This document shows positions 44,701 to 58,700 of a DNA stretch of 64,000 nt, piece after piece; the first letter of the stretch is position 1; every line of letters starts with the position of its first letter. A program made the position numbers and the translations under genes. Below the pieces are notes generated by a model. That model ran no database searches. It was given only the letters and a program-made list of their open reading frames with translations, and was not told the origin of the DNA. This DNA is from Sipunculus nudus (taxonomy: Eukaryota > Annelida > Sipuncula > Golfingiida > Sipunculidae). The stretch lies in assembly GCA_026874595.1 (NCBI GenBank), contig CM049306.1:31179519-31243518 (forward strand). Reading direction: 5' to 3'.

Positions 44701-45098
44701 AAGAAATAAACACCTGTACGAACTCAGCCTTAGTCATGTCATGGGTGAGCTACACTTACAAGCATTCATCATATCCATAGTTGCCGTCTATATAAACTTT
44801 GATGATCTATAACTCATAAGCCATTTGCGCCATAAGCATTATGGTTAATTGTAACACTAAGGGTCAGAGGGCATAAACAATATATTGACCGTTGCACTGA
44901 AAATTTTGTACCATTGTACACAACATACTAAATTATGGGTAATAGAACAATAGCCTGACTGGAATATATATTTGTACCGTATATAAATTTACTCCGTTTG
45001 TCTGTCACTTGATGAAGGAGCCTGTGAGCTCTGCAAGCTCATGCAACCTATTAAAAAGTTAGTCAAAACTAAGGCGGAACCTCTCATTTATACTTGGC

Positions 45099-45158
<60 letters not shown>

Positions 45159-48100
45159 TGGACTAACATTGATATATCATTTGCAATATTTCATACAGGC
45201 CTCAGAGATATCTACTCAGTTTTGGTAAGTTGGGCTAACATGTTTGTTCTGTTTATATCTCTACTCTATTTGTACATTTACCTTGTTCATAAGCCACTTT
45301 TTACAGGCTAAATTAAGCAAACTCAAAATGTGCACCTATTATGCCATCATACAGCTAGATTCTTTCAGGTCAAACATACTGCATATTTATTTTTGTGTTT
45401 CAAATATTACCAATAAAATAATGAAAACAGGAAAGGGTAATATGTCTAAAATGAAACGGCAAGGGTTTGAACACTGTAGACTGATTCACCTCAGAGTAGC
45501 ATCCATAAATTTTAGAAATAATCACTTGAAAAAAGTGAAATAATCCCAACAAGAAAACAAGGGACCTATGGGTCGATCAACTCTGAGAGATATTGGTGGA
45601 AATTAATAAAAAAAAATTAAAAAAATGACTTGGATATGAGTACAAAGGAATGAAATTGAGTGTGATTCCAATGTTGTGATATATGTATTATTTATGTTAA
45701 TTGAAATATTGATGTTGCATTCTTAGTACCCTCTGAAGCAGACTAAATATGTGGTGCCCTCTGTTGGGTGCACATGAAACTACTGTGCAGGAATGGACAT
45801 TTAGTGCCCTCTGGTTGAAAGAAAGAGCACCATATAGTGGATGGAAAATATGGTGCCCACTTGGGTAAAATGAGAAAAAAATATTACATGAGCCAACCTG
45901 GCAGGAAATTAACTTAATTTTAATGATAAAAAATACAACAAAATTATTGTTTTTTTTCCCACTGCTTGACTGTGAGGTAATTTATTTATCTTTACATATT
46001 AGTCTGTTCCACTTTATGTAGACTGGCCCAGTCAATGAAATGGCTGTTTATTGTTGCCTCTGACAGAGAAACCAAACGTTCTCTCACTGTATCGCACGTG
46101 TAGTGTCGGTACTGATCCCTCTCGGTTATTTTTATAACTAATTACCACTCTGTGACCCTCTTATTTCATCGACTGGTAAACTTGAGCCGTACCGGACAGT
46201 CAGCGCCACACATCACCGCCTCGCTGAACTAAGGTCTTTCCCAGTGACGTAGGGAGTAATTATAATGGTCTTTCCCAGAATCTTTTTGTTTTTTCAAAAC
46301 CAACATGGGTTATCCAGTAACCACCTATTGTGGGCTTCTAGCTTGCTAATTTTATAACCATTTGATCAGTCTTAATATTTTAAGGTCCTCCGCTATTTCG
46401 AGAACAGCAAGACTTTCAACACTATATATAACCCTCAGCCTCAGTGACTCGGTGTGTCACCGTTTATCAGACAATCGCTTTTCAAGGCAGGCCGGTTTGA
46501 AAATGTATTTCTAGCTCAGCCAATCAGCGTGAGATATTTGGGTCCACACGCGACGAATGCAGTCATGTACCGGCTAGCTACGGCGATCAGCGTGTTGGCA
46601 ACTTAACAGGGCAAGACTTTAAAGTGTAACTTGAACACTAACAAATACACAGTGCAAAACAGATGTGACAGTGTCGACAATGCACTTTCATTTGGCCCAT
46701 GGACCATAGTGTTCTACAGAAGAGATATATCATCTGACACGAAGGTCGATGTATGGACTTGGATTTCAGTGTGAATGTTACCAAGCAGGCTGAGCTGTCT
46801 AAAGCGTCCACATAGCAACGATGCCATTCACAGGTGGCCTGATACGCAAATGCGAGGGAACCATCAGGAGCCTTGTGACGCCCTAATATGCAAATATCAG
46901 GGATTCACCCTACGGACTTTACAGGGCTTTAGTGATAAGAGCTAGAACTGAGTTATGTCAGTCAGTACATGGGATCATGTTTCATTTTAAGCATTTTAGT
47001 ATTAAACCTAAATACACTAAAGCCCAGGCAGGGCTACACTTTGTGATGCATCATCAAGTATGAAACACTTCTGTTTCTCTTTAATATGTGACTGAATCCT
47101 AACAGTGAGAGCACTCTGGACATAGAAGATTCAAAATCTTAAATCTGACCCTAAAACACTATATTAATGTGCTGCCCTTTAGTTTGATTAAACCACAGCT
47201 TTTGGGTGTAATATTTGTAAAATCAGGAAAAGCCTATGCAAATGAATACTGATGGTATAATAACTAGAAGTATAAACATGTTTAAATGAAATGCAATATC
47301 GATCCAGCAGAGGAAGAATAAGTTAGACAAGAGCATCGCACATGGAGCATACTACACCCTTTGTGTATCTGGTGAGCTCTGACCTCATTTAATATGTGTT
47401 AATTTTGCTGAGAATGAAATTCAGGTACGAACCCCCCCCCCCCCCCCATTCCCTCCCTGTGAATGGTGGTTTTGTTAGTAAACTGTTGTGAGCTTTTCTG
47501 TATTAATGAGAATTTTCTCTGTTAAAGTTTATACGCCAGAGTAAGCCAACCGAAAATTTTCCCTTATTGGGCCTATTATCGCCCATCCCGCCTCGTTCCC
47601 GTGTATCTAGGTCACACTTCCATTTCCTGTAATCACATTTTTCAAAGGCGGAAGGAAGTGGACTGGGAGGGAGCGTTGTTTGTAATACAGAAAAGCTCAC
47701 AACAGTGTACTAACAAAACCACCATTCACAGGGAGGGAATGGGGGGGGTTTATCACGTAAACATAATTGTGAGCTGTTTCTGTATTAATGAGAATATAAC
47801 AGATAAACCTTGGGGAGGGGATACCTACCAGGAACGACGGAAAGAGGAGAACAGCACAGCAGCGAGGAAGCAGACGAAGACGTCGACGCCGGAACAGACT
47901 TAGGAGACGAGGACGGACGGGAGAACTGTATGACCACACCCGCCAAATCACAGGGCCCAAGGAATAAGGGACCGAAGGGGGGAACAGGACATCGGACAGA
48001 TAGAAGCAGGGAATGTAGAAGGCGACATCCAAGAGCCTTTCTTGACCAGTGGGTTTGGGGAAATCCCCGATAAAGGGGCCAAAGATGGAGAAATGGCCGT

Positions 48101-51100
48101 GACGTCGGGAGCCTTGACGTGAAGCTGCACCAAGGATGACTGAGAAGCAGATTCATATGCTGAGACAAAGGTAGCTTTTAGCCAGGCACTAATGGAGATA
48201 GGGTTAATTTCTTCGTTTGATGTAGTGACTTTCCTTGAAATAAACAACATCTTGCACCCCCCCCCCCATGGAAAAAGAGGAGCTTGAAGAGAGTAACGTA
48301 AAGCACGAACAGGGCAAACATGAGCCCCGTAACGAGACTGGCAGTGAGGGAGGGCCGGAACGTGCCAGGTTAACAGAAGAGCATCGAACGACGGTACGTC
48401 TGATAAAGGCCGTAGGGAAATGGAAGGAGGCCGACACAACGTCTGCCGCGAAGGAGAGGAAATGGCGAGTCGGCCACGAGGGCATGAAGCACAGAGCAGT
48501 GACCAGCCGAAGGAATAGCAAGGAGGAAAACCGAATTCCGAGACAAAGCAGAAGATGCGCCGAACGCAGAGGCTCAGCAGGGGTTCGTGGAGGTGACGGA
48601 AGACAACGTCCAGGCGCCAGGAAGGCGCTACATAGCGAGGACGAGACGCGCGGCATGGCCTCCATGAGAAAAATCCGTCACAAACGGATGAGGAAGGACA
48701 CGAATATTGACCGAGCGGACTAAGTACGGACAGAAGGGTGGCACGATAGCCACGTAGAGATGGAAAGGATAATGCTTATCCTGCAGGAAACACGAAAAGC
48801 CAAAAACCGCCGCGAGCGACGGACCTAAAGGAGAGAAGCTAAATATGAACGCCCAAACCCTCCGACTGATAATGCGAAGAACCGCATGAATAGTGAACAT
48901 GCCAAAGGGCGGCCAGTTAATGACCAAACAGAGACGCGGGAGATCGATAATCCGGCGCCCCCGCCCTTGCGGGACCAGCAAAAGACGAGAGGAAAATCCC
49001 CGGTGGAAGGGGGAACCTTGAGAATCACCCTCGGGTCGAGCAGAGATGGAATGCCGCCTCCCACGCGAGACATTTGAACGGATCGGTGTAAGGCTGAGAG
49101 TCGAATGGTTGCAGGGTGACCGGAGGAACGGGCAATAAACGTAAAACAGAACTGGAACTAGAGTGGGCTGAGAACGATCAGCACGGTCTAGAGGGCCAAA
49201 GGCGGCCGCCAAACAGAAGATACCCCGGAAAAGTTGAGCGGAAAGCTCAGCCAAATCAGCCGGAGGTCGGGTTTCAAGGGACGCTAATGAATGGATACAG
49301 GCCGAGAGGCGCAGTAAAACACAAGTGCTACAACACGCCAAGTAACCAGTTGGCGGTCAGCACAGGCAATTGCGAACGCCTGACAAATACCAGACAGGGT
49401 GAGCAGATCCGTTGAGACGGCGAGGAGGTTAGAGTAAATCATCCACCAGCCCCGCCGCCGGACAGTCGAGCCCCTCGAAAACCGGCAGTAGACGGCCGGT
49501 TATCGGGGCGGATGAAGAAATGAGGTTAGCCCTACTGCGAACGGTTGTACCAGCCCGGACTCTAGACGTATGTGCGCCTAAGGAACAGCCGGATGATCCA
49601 GAAGGGAACAAACTAGCTAAACCTGATACCCGGTACCCACAGGAGGCCCAGAGGGTGCCGGGGGACCACGCCGTAGGAAACCAGGGCGGGACCGGGCCCC
49701 CGGTAGCGGGTGAAATCGACCCCAAGACAGCGGCGTGGGGGCCCCGTAAAGGGCAACCAAATGAACGGGTAATGCCATACACACCAGCGGGTGTGGAGGA
49801 AGGCAAAGGAGGGCGGCTGGATACAAATAAGAACCGGCCGCCGACGTCGTGGAAGTCCGAGGCTGTAAATGACGGAACGTCCGACCATCAGGTTGCAGCT
49901 CCTTTGTGGAGGTAGCAACGAGGTCCAGCAGTGCAGAGGGGCGCGGACGCTAAGCCTGGCGTGGCAGCACGATCTCCGACCACTGATCTTATGCCAGGGC
50001 GGGATCGGCCATGTGAAACAATGAGGTCCACCAGCGCAGAGGCGCACGGATGCCAAGCCTGGCGTTGCAGCACGATCACCGACCACTGATCTTATGCCAG
50101 GGCGGGATCGGCCGTGTGAAGCAACGAGGTCCATCAGCGCAGAGGTGCGCGGACGCCAAGCCTGGCGTTGCAGCACAATCACCGACCACTGATCTTATGC
50201 CAGGGCGGGATCGGCCGTGTGAGAGGACGGGGACGCTGGAGAACCCCGGGAAGGGGGATCCAGGGAACCCCAAGGAGCCGGAACGACCGGAGGCTGGAAA
50301 AAAAGAAGCCACGGACGGCCAGCATCAGGACCGAGCCGAGAAGCCACATGAACCGGGCCCGCATGCGGAACAGCAGCCGTAGTCTGAAACAAAGTGGTGG
50401 CCGGCCGGCCAAGGATCTCAGAGCAGCCCGCCGGAGCAGCAGAAATCACAGGAAGCGAGGGAGGCTGAAAAAATGGAAGCAGGTGGGCCAGAATTACCTA
50501 CCTCAGCTCTATGCAGCCCTGAGGAAGCCAGCAGGACAGCAACAGCCGGCTCCATAAACAAGGAAGGAAGCCGGGGGGAGGCCGGCGGGGAGGGCATCGG
50601 TCGAAAACAGAGAACCGGGTAGGAGAGGTAACCGGGTGAACGGATGCGGGTCTAGACGAATCGTCTAGATCCGACCCCATGGAGGAGCAAAAACGTGAGT
50701 GTTTACTCAAAATGGAATAAGCGGACTGGGCCGAATGTGAAGAAAATAATAGGAAAGATATTGATATACCGGGGAAGTAACTTCACAGGTTAATGTGTAT
50801 GGGGAACGTAACACGGACGTGTTGCGGCCACCCATGGTAGGATCCCCCCCCCCCCAGGGGGAACAATGGGGCCAGATAAGGTCACCGTGTACGGGGAACC
50901 CCTACAACCGGGGTATGGGACCAGGCATGGAACATGGCCCATGTGTCAGACAACCAAGGCTGACAAAAGAATCAGGGATCGGCAGGGCCCCAGCAAATGT
51001 CATTGTTTGAACGGCAGGTGAAACAAGGGGGGTTGAAATTCCAAGTGGGGATTAAGTAACCACAAGAAGAACAGTAATGGGCTCCATGGCGGGAAGGGAA

Positions 51101-52190
51101 AATGAATCACTACTTACAATTCAGTTGGCAAACCCGACTGTACAAACCAAAACAGTGGACGAATCGCGCAGAGCGTAATCACATGTCCATCATGGCTGAC
51201 GCCAGAAGAAAAATGTGATTACAGGAAACGGAAGTGTGACCTAGATACATGGGAACGAGGCTGGATGGGCGATAATAGGCCCAATAAGGGAAAATTTTCG
51301 GTTGGCTTACTCTGGCGTATAAACTTTAACAGAGAAAATTCTCATTAATACAGAAACAGCTCACAATTATGTTTACGTGATAAAACTTATTGGTAAATAT
51401 TTATAATGAGTTTCACCAAAATCCATAAGATTTGTGGTAAGTCACCATGGTGTAACCAAAGTCTGGTGAACTCTGACCTCAATAAATATGCATGGAGTGT
51501 GCTTGAAATTGAACTTAGATGAGGTAATATATTGATTAATATTTCTGTTGAGTTTCATCAGAATCCATCATATTCCTTGTGAATTTATAATGGCGACTCA
51601 ACGCTTTGTAGTCTGTACAAAGCAGCCTGGTGACCTCTGACCTCATTTAATATGTGTGCATTTGCTGAGAATTTACCTGAGGTGAGAATCTCTATTGGTA
51701 AAAAAATGTATAATGATTTTCCTGAAAATCCGTAAGGTTTTAGGTAAGTCACCATGGTGCCGCCAAAGTGGTGACCTCTGACCTCTTTAAATATTCCAGG
51801 TTTTTGCTGGAAATTAAACATAAACTGATTAATATTTCTGTTAAGTTATATCAAAATCAAATCTACTGGTTGTAAGTTATCACTGTGACACCACAAAGTA
51901 GCCTTGTGACCTCTGAACAAATATGACACAAACAAATATATCTGTTGTTCTGACTAAAATCCTGACGCATCTGAATTTTTATTCACACCAAATGCGAACC
52001 ATATTTTTGGTGTCCAACCGAGGATTTTTCGTTGCCGAAATTCGTACTGGACAGCTATATGAGCAATATATCAGATGCACTACAATATAGGCTTTATGGC
52101 TATATATAAATATATATATATCTATATATATATCTAGAGAACACTATCACCGCGAAGTATTGAATTAACATTATCTGAACAATACAAATA

Positions 52191-52235
<45 letters not shown>

Positions 52236-55200
52236 CAGAAAAATGTCAAATATTTCTGAACTTGTAATTGATTATCTCATCAATTTGTAATTAATAATAA
52301 TCAACAATAATGTTTATCTCTGAGTGTACTGACTGTATAATTGAAAATTATTGGGCCTTGCTATAGGTACCAGCTATAGTCCTGAGTTCACAGGTGACAA
52401 ATATTTTACCAGATTTTACCCATATTCCCATTTCAACATGCCTTTAAAAATATTTGTGCAAACTGTTGTTTCAACAGAACAGATTCCATTGCAACTCCTG
52501 CATTGACATTTAAAGTTAAATCAAAGTTTGAATCACTAGTTTAGTTTGATTTATATTTGATTTTCAAATCTACCAATATGATTTAGAACAGTCTGCCCAC
52601 AGCTTTGAAACAGCTCTTTATATGAAAATCTTTGAACTAAAAATAATACTATTATAATAATAAAAATGACTCAACTTTAATATTGCAAATTATAAGAATC
52701 AGAATTTACCATGAAATATTATATCTGAACCTGGTTTAAAAGTCTTAATGTTTTATCCCTGATTGCTAATTAAAATAAGTGGCCAAGATGTGATGGAAAT
52801 CCCCTTTGACTAAAATATAATTCCCCCGAGGAAATATACATATTATATAAAAGAAGTCTGATTTGAATGGAAAAATCATTGGAGCTTAAATGTTATAAAT
52901 ATCTGTTAAAATAAAAAAAATTTGATTAAAATAAAAAAAATCCCTGTGTTATATTTTTTATCACATAATTTTAAACAGAGGACAAGGAAAAACATTTCTT
53001 TGTTGTTCAGTATGATATGTCAAATAGGTCACGTACACATGAACCAATCTTGTTATAAATGTTCCAACTCTTTTGTGCTGACGGTGAAAAGAAGCCATTC
53101 TTGTCTGATGCAAAAGACAAAAATAGAACATGTTATTTTTTTTTGTTTGGAAAGCATCGTTCGAGTAGGTGTGTATGCACAAACATAAAATAAAGGATTT
53201 TATTTTTTCGTTTGTACAGCAAATTTTTGTTTGGATGTAAAATTTGTTCGGACGCATCAGGGGTGAAACCGCCTTTAATTTCACAGCTACAGCATCAGTG
53301 GTTTTAGTTGAAAGGGAAAAAATATAATTTGATCTAGGCAATACTGGATTTCTAAAGGGTCCAAAAAGTCTGTAGCACATATACTGTCACAGGTAAACAC
53401 CAAACTTATTAAGTTCACAGCAACAGCCTATATGGGTTCTGGAGAAAATGTGTACAAAAAGAATCACGTGATGCCTGCCTAGATATTTATATTAAACTTA
53501 TTGAACAATCTGAAACAACAACAGTTCAAATGTACCAATCCTTCAAAAATGTCACATTTTCAAATTATGACAACAGCAAGCAAAGTCACAATTAATTTGT
53601 TCCTACTGATGATCACCCATTTTTTTTCATAGAAAACCAAGATGGCTGTGTAAATGGTTTTTTTTGTCAAAAGAAGTTAGGAAAACCATGCAAAAAAAAA
53701 ACCCAAAGATTATCCAGATGCACTCTTTTAAGTTGTGACAAGTATGAAAATACTGACAAAATAAAGCAAAAAAGATAATTCATAATCATGTTGAAATATA
53801 TGATATTACAACACTTATCCAGTTTATGTGCCAGAAAAACTGAAGGTAGCAAAAAAGTGTTTTTGAAATTATAAGATACAGGAGTATGCCCTAATCCAAC
53901 TAGAATCCTACAATAATTTGTAGATGAGGACATGGTCATCCCAAGAGCATTCCTCCAGCTTTTGTTGAGAAGATATGAGTTTAATGGCTGCTAAGGTCTC
54001 TCTGTAGATAAATTCCCACATTCATACTGTCCTCAGTGGAAATTCCTGTTATGTTCCTGTGCCCTTATGAAACCATCAAAATATTGAGACCCCCGATGCG
54101 GCTGCCATTTTGTGTACAGACTAAAATACAGATGTTGCAAATCACATGTAAGAATTAAGAGTATATCACTAGTTTGATTACACAGCCACAGTGGTCCTTG
54201 TGGAGCCACCTGGCAGCAGACAGAGTAACTAGAATTAGCAGAATAGCAATTCAAATTGCAAAGATTCTTACCCACAAGAGTATGAATCTGCTGGTTAGGG
54301 ACTGTGGGTAAAGAAATCCTTACCCAACAATGCACCAGGGCTTCTTAATGGTAACTGTGCAAAGGTTCAGTGAATACAGAAGCTATTTTCTTAAATTGTG
54401 ACAAAGTTTGATAATGGAGTTTGACCACTGAGACAAACTTGTAGTGTGACCGTCCCCACAATCCCTTACTGGAAGAGGTTTGCTGGAGTAGAAATGACCT
54501 CTGGTGGAAGGCAACTGTCAGTGCACTTTTTCTTATTTATTCTCTGTCACTGGTATGAAAGCAGAAGAAAAAGTTCAAGAAAATGTGTAAATATGTAAGT
54601 TGTGCCACAAATCCTGCAGAGATATGATAATATGCATTATAATAAACAGTTAATGTCCCTGCAAAAATGAGATGGAATCTCCTTTGGAATCTTATTTGCG
54701 TCTAAATTTTTTTGGTTATAACAGACAAATTATGGTTTGCCAGATAACATCTGTGTACAACTTTACATGCCATGTCCCAGTCATGTGCTGCCACCTAGCA
54801 TCAGACAGAGTAATTACAAAGGGCAGTCACACACTGGTCATCCATCATTCTTTCCTGAGTTTGATCACAAAAAAATATTACAGACAACAGCTAAGTAAAT
54901 AATTATGGAACTTCACCCATTAACTTGTTAGCAGTTTGTAGCATCTTCATACATGCACTGCTGTAATCTATTGTAAGCAATACCAAGACTTAGTGAGTCA
55001 TATAATTTCATTGCATTGTGAACTGCACATATGATGTTTGAAGTGCTGAAAAGATTATTTGAGTACAAGTTATTCTAGGTGAGTGATCAAATCTAAAATC
55101 AGGATTCCATACAGCCTTGAACTTATGGAAATTTCAGCTATTATTCATGTAGTTATAAATTATGCTTGACCAATATAAATCATGTGTGCTGTACACTAAT

Positions 55201-55676
55201 CCCTTCACGTGGATATTCTTCCAAATTAATATAATTTAAAACTTCATTTACAATTGCTCATAGGTCATACTGGAAATAGAAGTTTAGTTTATTAATTTTC
55301 TGTTACTTTTTTTAAAATTTTAAATGTACCCTAAAAGAGTGTAAGCATGAGTCTAAGTCAGGTAATATCTATCAAAAGTTAGATATCAACAGTCAATATA
55401 GGTAAGTGATAACTTACAGTCGGCTGAGTCCTTGGCTTTTGTTGTTCTATTTAAAGCTTCCCATGTTCTGAAATACAATAGAAACTGGACACTTATTGCT
55501 GTGTAAACTGATGTTATCTTTAACAAGGACCAAATTGTCTCACATCTACTCTGTGCAATGATTCTGTTCATGATACTAGGTAACTATGAAATAGAAAGCA
55601 AAGCTGATAATATCAACTGACAGCCATTTAAATCTCTTTAATTATATTTACACATGATTTAATGATTTATCTGATA

Positions 55677-55723
<47 letters not shown>

Positions 55724-58700
55724 TATATATATATATGATTATATAAATTTCTAGAAATATCTCCAAACACTGGGCACATCCCCTCTACAGGTACTGGCCA
55801 CAATGTAATATCTTAAACAATCAGTTCATTTTAGCTGAATAAAAAAAAATCCTTGATTCCTAACAGGCTTCATATCTCTTTTACAAATGTTTTATATGTT
55901 GTTTTGGACCTGTGTTTTAAATAAAATTCAAATGTGTCTACTTACAAAATAATGCCTAGTTAGTATAAAAGCAAGAAAATTGAAAACTTGCAACCAAGGA
56001 AGGTAGATTTTGTTGGTTATCTTCTTGACTTATCCTCATATAGTGCAGGATGCATTGTTTATGTTTTCTTTTGTGTGACTGATTGCACCTGGTGCCAGAT
56101 TTTCAGTGAATACAGAATACAGGTGTAATGAGATGGTTCCAGAATGAAACACTGGCAGAAAATGTTACATTTGAGATAACACCTTACACCATGAATATCT
56201 AATATGTCTAGTAAAAGGATTTGCATCTTCAAATAGGCCTTCTTCTTCTGAAGCATATGTTGTCTGTTTTAATATATAGTGTCATCAAACATGAAAGTAC
56301 TCCATTTGCCAAATTTCAAAGAAATCTAATTTGGCTGATTTTACATTGGTGATCAAGTTCAAAGCCACAAATTCACAAAATCTTCTGGGAATTTGGTTAG
56401 AAAAATAAGCATTTCAAATTAAAGGAAATATAATGCCGACCTGAATCTCCCATTCTAATTAGTGGTATTATCTTTTTTATGAAGATTATTTTCTTTTAGG
56501 CACTGACTGCTTTACTTGGAACCATTTAATATTAGTTATATATAATATGGATTACTGTTAGGTAGCAACTGATGAATTGATGATTGCTTGTTGTTACAAT
56601 ATCTTTCAAGGTGAAAAATGGATGACTCAAATTCATTTGTTCTGTGCATTTCATAAAATATGATTTCCAATAGGTTTTCATGAATGATCACAAAATTACA
56701 TGTATTAAACAAATGTTTTCAATAGTAACACTGTTATATCTGAAACACAATTGTGCATTGAAAAAAAACAGGAAAATAACTAGAATATCAGCAAATGCTG
56801 ACAAAAGCCCTCAGCCAAAAGAACAGTGTTTAGAGGTGGTAACAGTAACAAGTACTAAATTTCTGTTCTCACATGGATGTATATCTGTACATGTCTCAGT
56901 TATAAATTTAAAATGGAGAGGTATGTACCATGATTCATAACAATCCACCAAATGCTTCCTGAAAAATAAGCTTCTAAGTTTTATTCTATTATAAGCTCTG
57001 TGACCTTGAAAAGTAGGTCAAGGTCACCCATCTTCGAACTTGACCGAGATTTTGTTGATATACATCTTAACCAAAGAAATAAAATTCCTATTGTGAATCC
57101 TTTTAGAAATATCCCGCTCACAAGGCCAAAGTTGAAAATCCAAGAAAATTCATTAAAAATCAGAATTGCAGGTGGCATCCCCAAACTTGTGCTGTAGTTA
57201 CAGACTATCAGTCCCTATGATCATAGTAAGTATTGTGAAAATCCAGCCAATGGTTCCTGAGAAATAAGCTTCTAAATGTTTTTTCTATAATCAGCTCTAA
57301 AACGTAGAAAAATAGGTCAAGGTCACCCATCTTCGAACTTGACCGAGATTTTGTCAATATACATCTTCACCGAAAAAATAAAATTCCTACGGTGAATCCT
57401 TTTAGAGATATCCCGCTCACAAGTCCAAAGTTGAAAAATCCGATAAAAATTCATTAAAAATCAGAAATTGTAGGTGGCGCCACCAAACTTGTGTAGCAGG
57501 TACAGACTATCAGTCCCAATAATCATACTAAGTTTTGTGAAAATCCACCAAACGGTTCCTGAGTAATAAGCATCTAAGTGTTTTTCTATAAACAGCTCTA
57601 AAATGTAGAAAAATAGGTCAAGGTCTTCGAACTTGTCTGAGATAGATTTTGTCGATATACATCTTTACCGGGGAAATAAAATTCTGACGGCGAATCCTTT
57701 TCAAGATATCCCGCTCACAAGGTAAAAGTTAACGGACGCCAGACGGACGGATGGACAGCTTGGGTGACGACAATAGCCCATCAGCCTAAGGGCTGAGGGC
57801 TAAAAAGGAGATAAAAAATGATAAGTATAAGAAAACTGAAGACCATTTTTAAAGGAAAATATAGGGAGACAGTGGAACACTACCTGCAAAATATTTTGTT
57901 TTCGTGTCATGTTTGTTACTACTTACCAGTTACTAACGGGAAAAACAACCACGTCTTTCCACAGATTCGAACAAAATGAAAAATGCCTTTCAATGCATGT
58001 TTGCCTGTCAGAGACAGGCGGAAAGGTGTTATTACAACTCCTGATAAATTTAACTAAATATTAAAGAAATTTCCACCAGAGTATTGGGTTTGCAGGGGAG
58101 AAAATTTACTGGCACTCCAAGAAATTTACTGGATGCCATACCTTTATTTTAAATGTTTGTTGTCATCATTTCTTTAATTGTATCCGCCAAAACAGAGTTA
58201 TGGGGATGCTATGTTTTCATAGTATAGGAGAACTTCTCCTTAACCACTAGGCATAATTTTTTAAAATTAGGAATTATGATCAGGTCACATGTGAACTGTT
58301 CAGCCCTCATTTCTAGTTGACCTTTGACCTTTCCTCTCTGCCAAGCGTCTGTTTGTGCGTCTGTTTCCACATATAAACCCACATATCTCGAGAACTGTTT
58401 GACAGATCAGGTTAAAAATTTTGCACAAATGTAGCCCTTGGATAGCTTTATAATATACACTAAAAAAGGTGGCGCCACCAATAACCATTTTTGCACAGCG
58501 TCCATCTGTTCATCTGCCTTGGGATAAAATCACTCATATCTCTGCATTGGTTGGACTTATTCACCTGCAAAATTACATCCTGGATAGCTTTCTTGATTTT
58601 ATGACAGGTGGCACCACCTACATTCACATTCAGGCTGCAGACATACAGGCTTATATCTCAAGACTGGTTTGACATATCCTTTTGAAATTTTGCATGTGCA

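Larger units (their letters stand above)
35870..44754 (+). mobile_element. BEL/Pao LTR retrotransposon, full length, coding-defective
   Basis: 8885 bp. Two LTRs of 1367 bp each, differing by about 19 substitutions and three small indels by eye (about 98.5% identical). Direct CTTAC repeats at 35865-35869 and 44755-44759 are a 5-bp target-site duplication, typical of BEL/Pao. Internal order is Gag with DUF1759-like region and zinc knuckles, retropepsin, reverse transcriptase, RNase H, integrase: the BEL order, no envelope. From about 37,905 to 43,200 everything lies in one frame, interrupted by six stops; one frameshift precedes. The insertion is young by LTR divergence yet cannot make a full polyprotein without readthrough. 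It lies on the strand opposite to NUDT5, inside its largest intron. Confidence 0.97.
47432..51384 (-). mobile_element. DIRS-type tyrosine-recombinase retroelement, degenerate, internally deleted
   Basis: About 3.95 kb and markedly GC-rich in an AT-rich intron. Inverted terminal repeats of ~150 bp are joined to an internal complementary region whose two halves match the extreme left and right ends, the hallmark of DIRS. On the minus strand the order is right ITR, gag-like region, RT fragment, YR fragment, internal complementary region, left ITR, as in DIRS. It has no target-site duplication; the flanks fuse into one continuous unit of the host tandem repeat. RNase H and part of RT/YR seem missing between RT and YR, so it is shorter than the 5-6 kb usual for the group. 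Frames are broken, so the copy is dead. Confidence 0.8.

Noticed and set aside
48268-50557. Several overlapping 100-190-codon Arg/Gly/Pro-rich frames on both strands
   Set aside because: They arise from the GC-rich DIRS interior, where stops are rare; only the minus-strand RT and recombinase stretches have recognisable motifs.
52961-53380. 139-codon frame on the minus strand
   Set aside because: Longest open frame outside the retroelements, but composition follows the local AT-rich DNA and no domain is recognisable.
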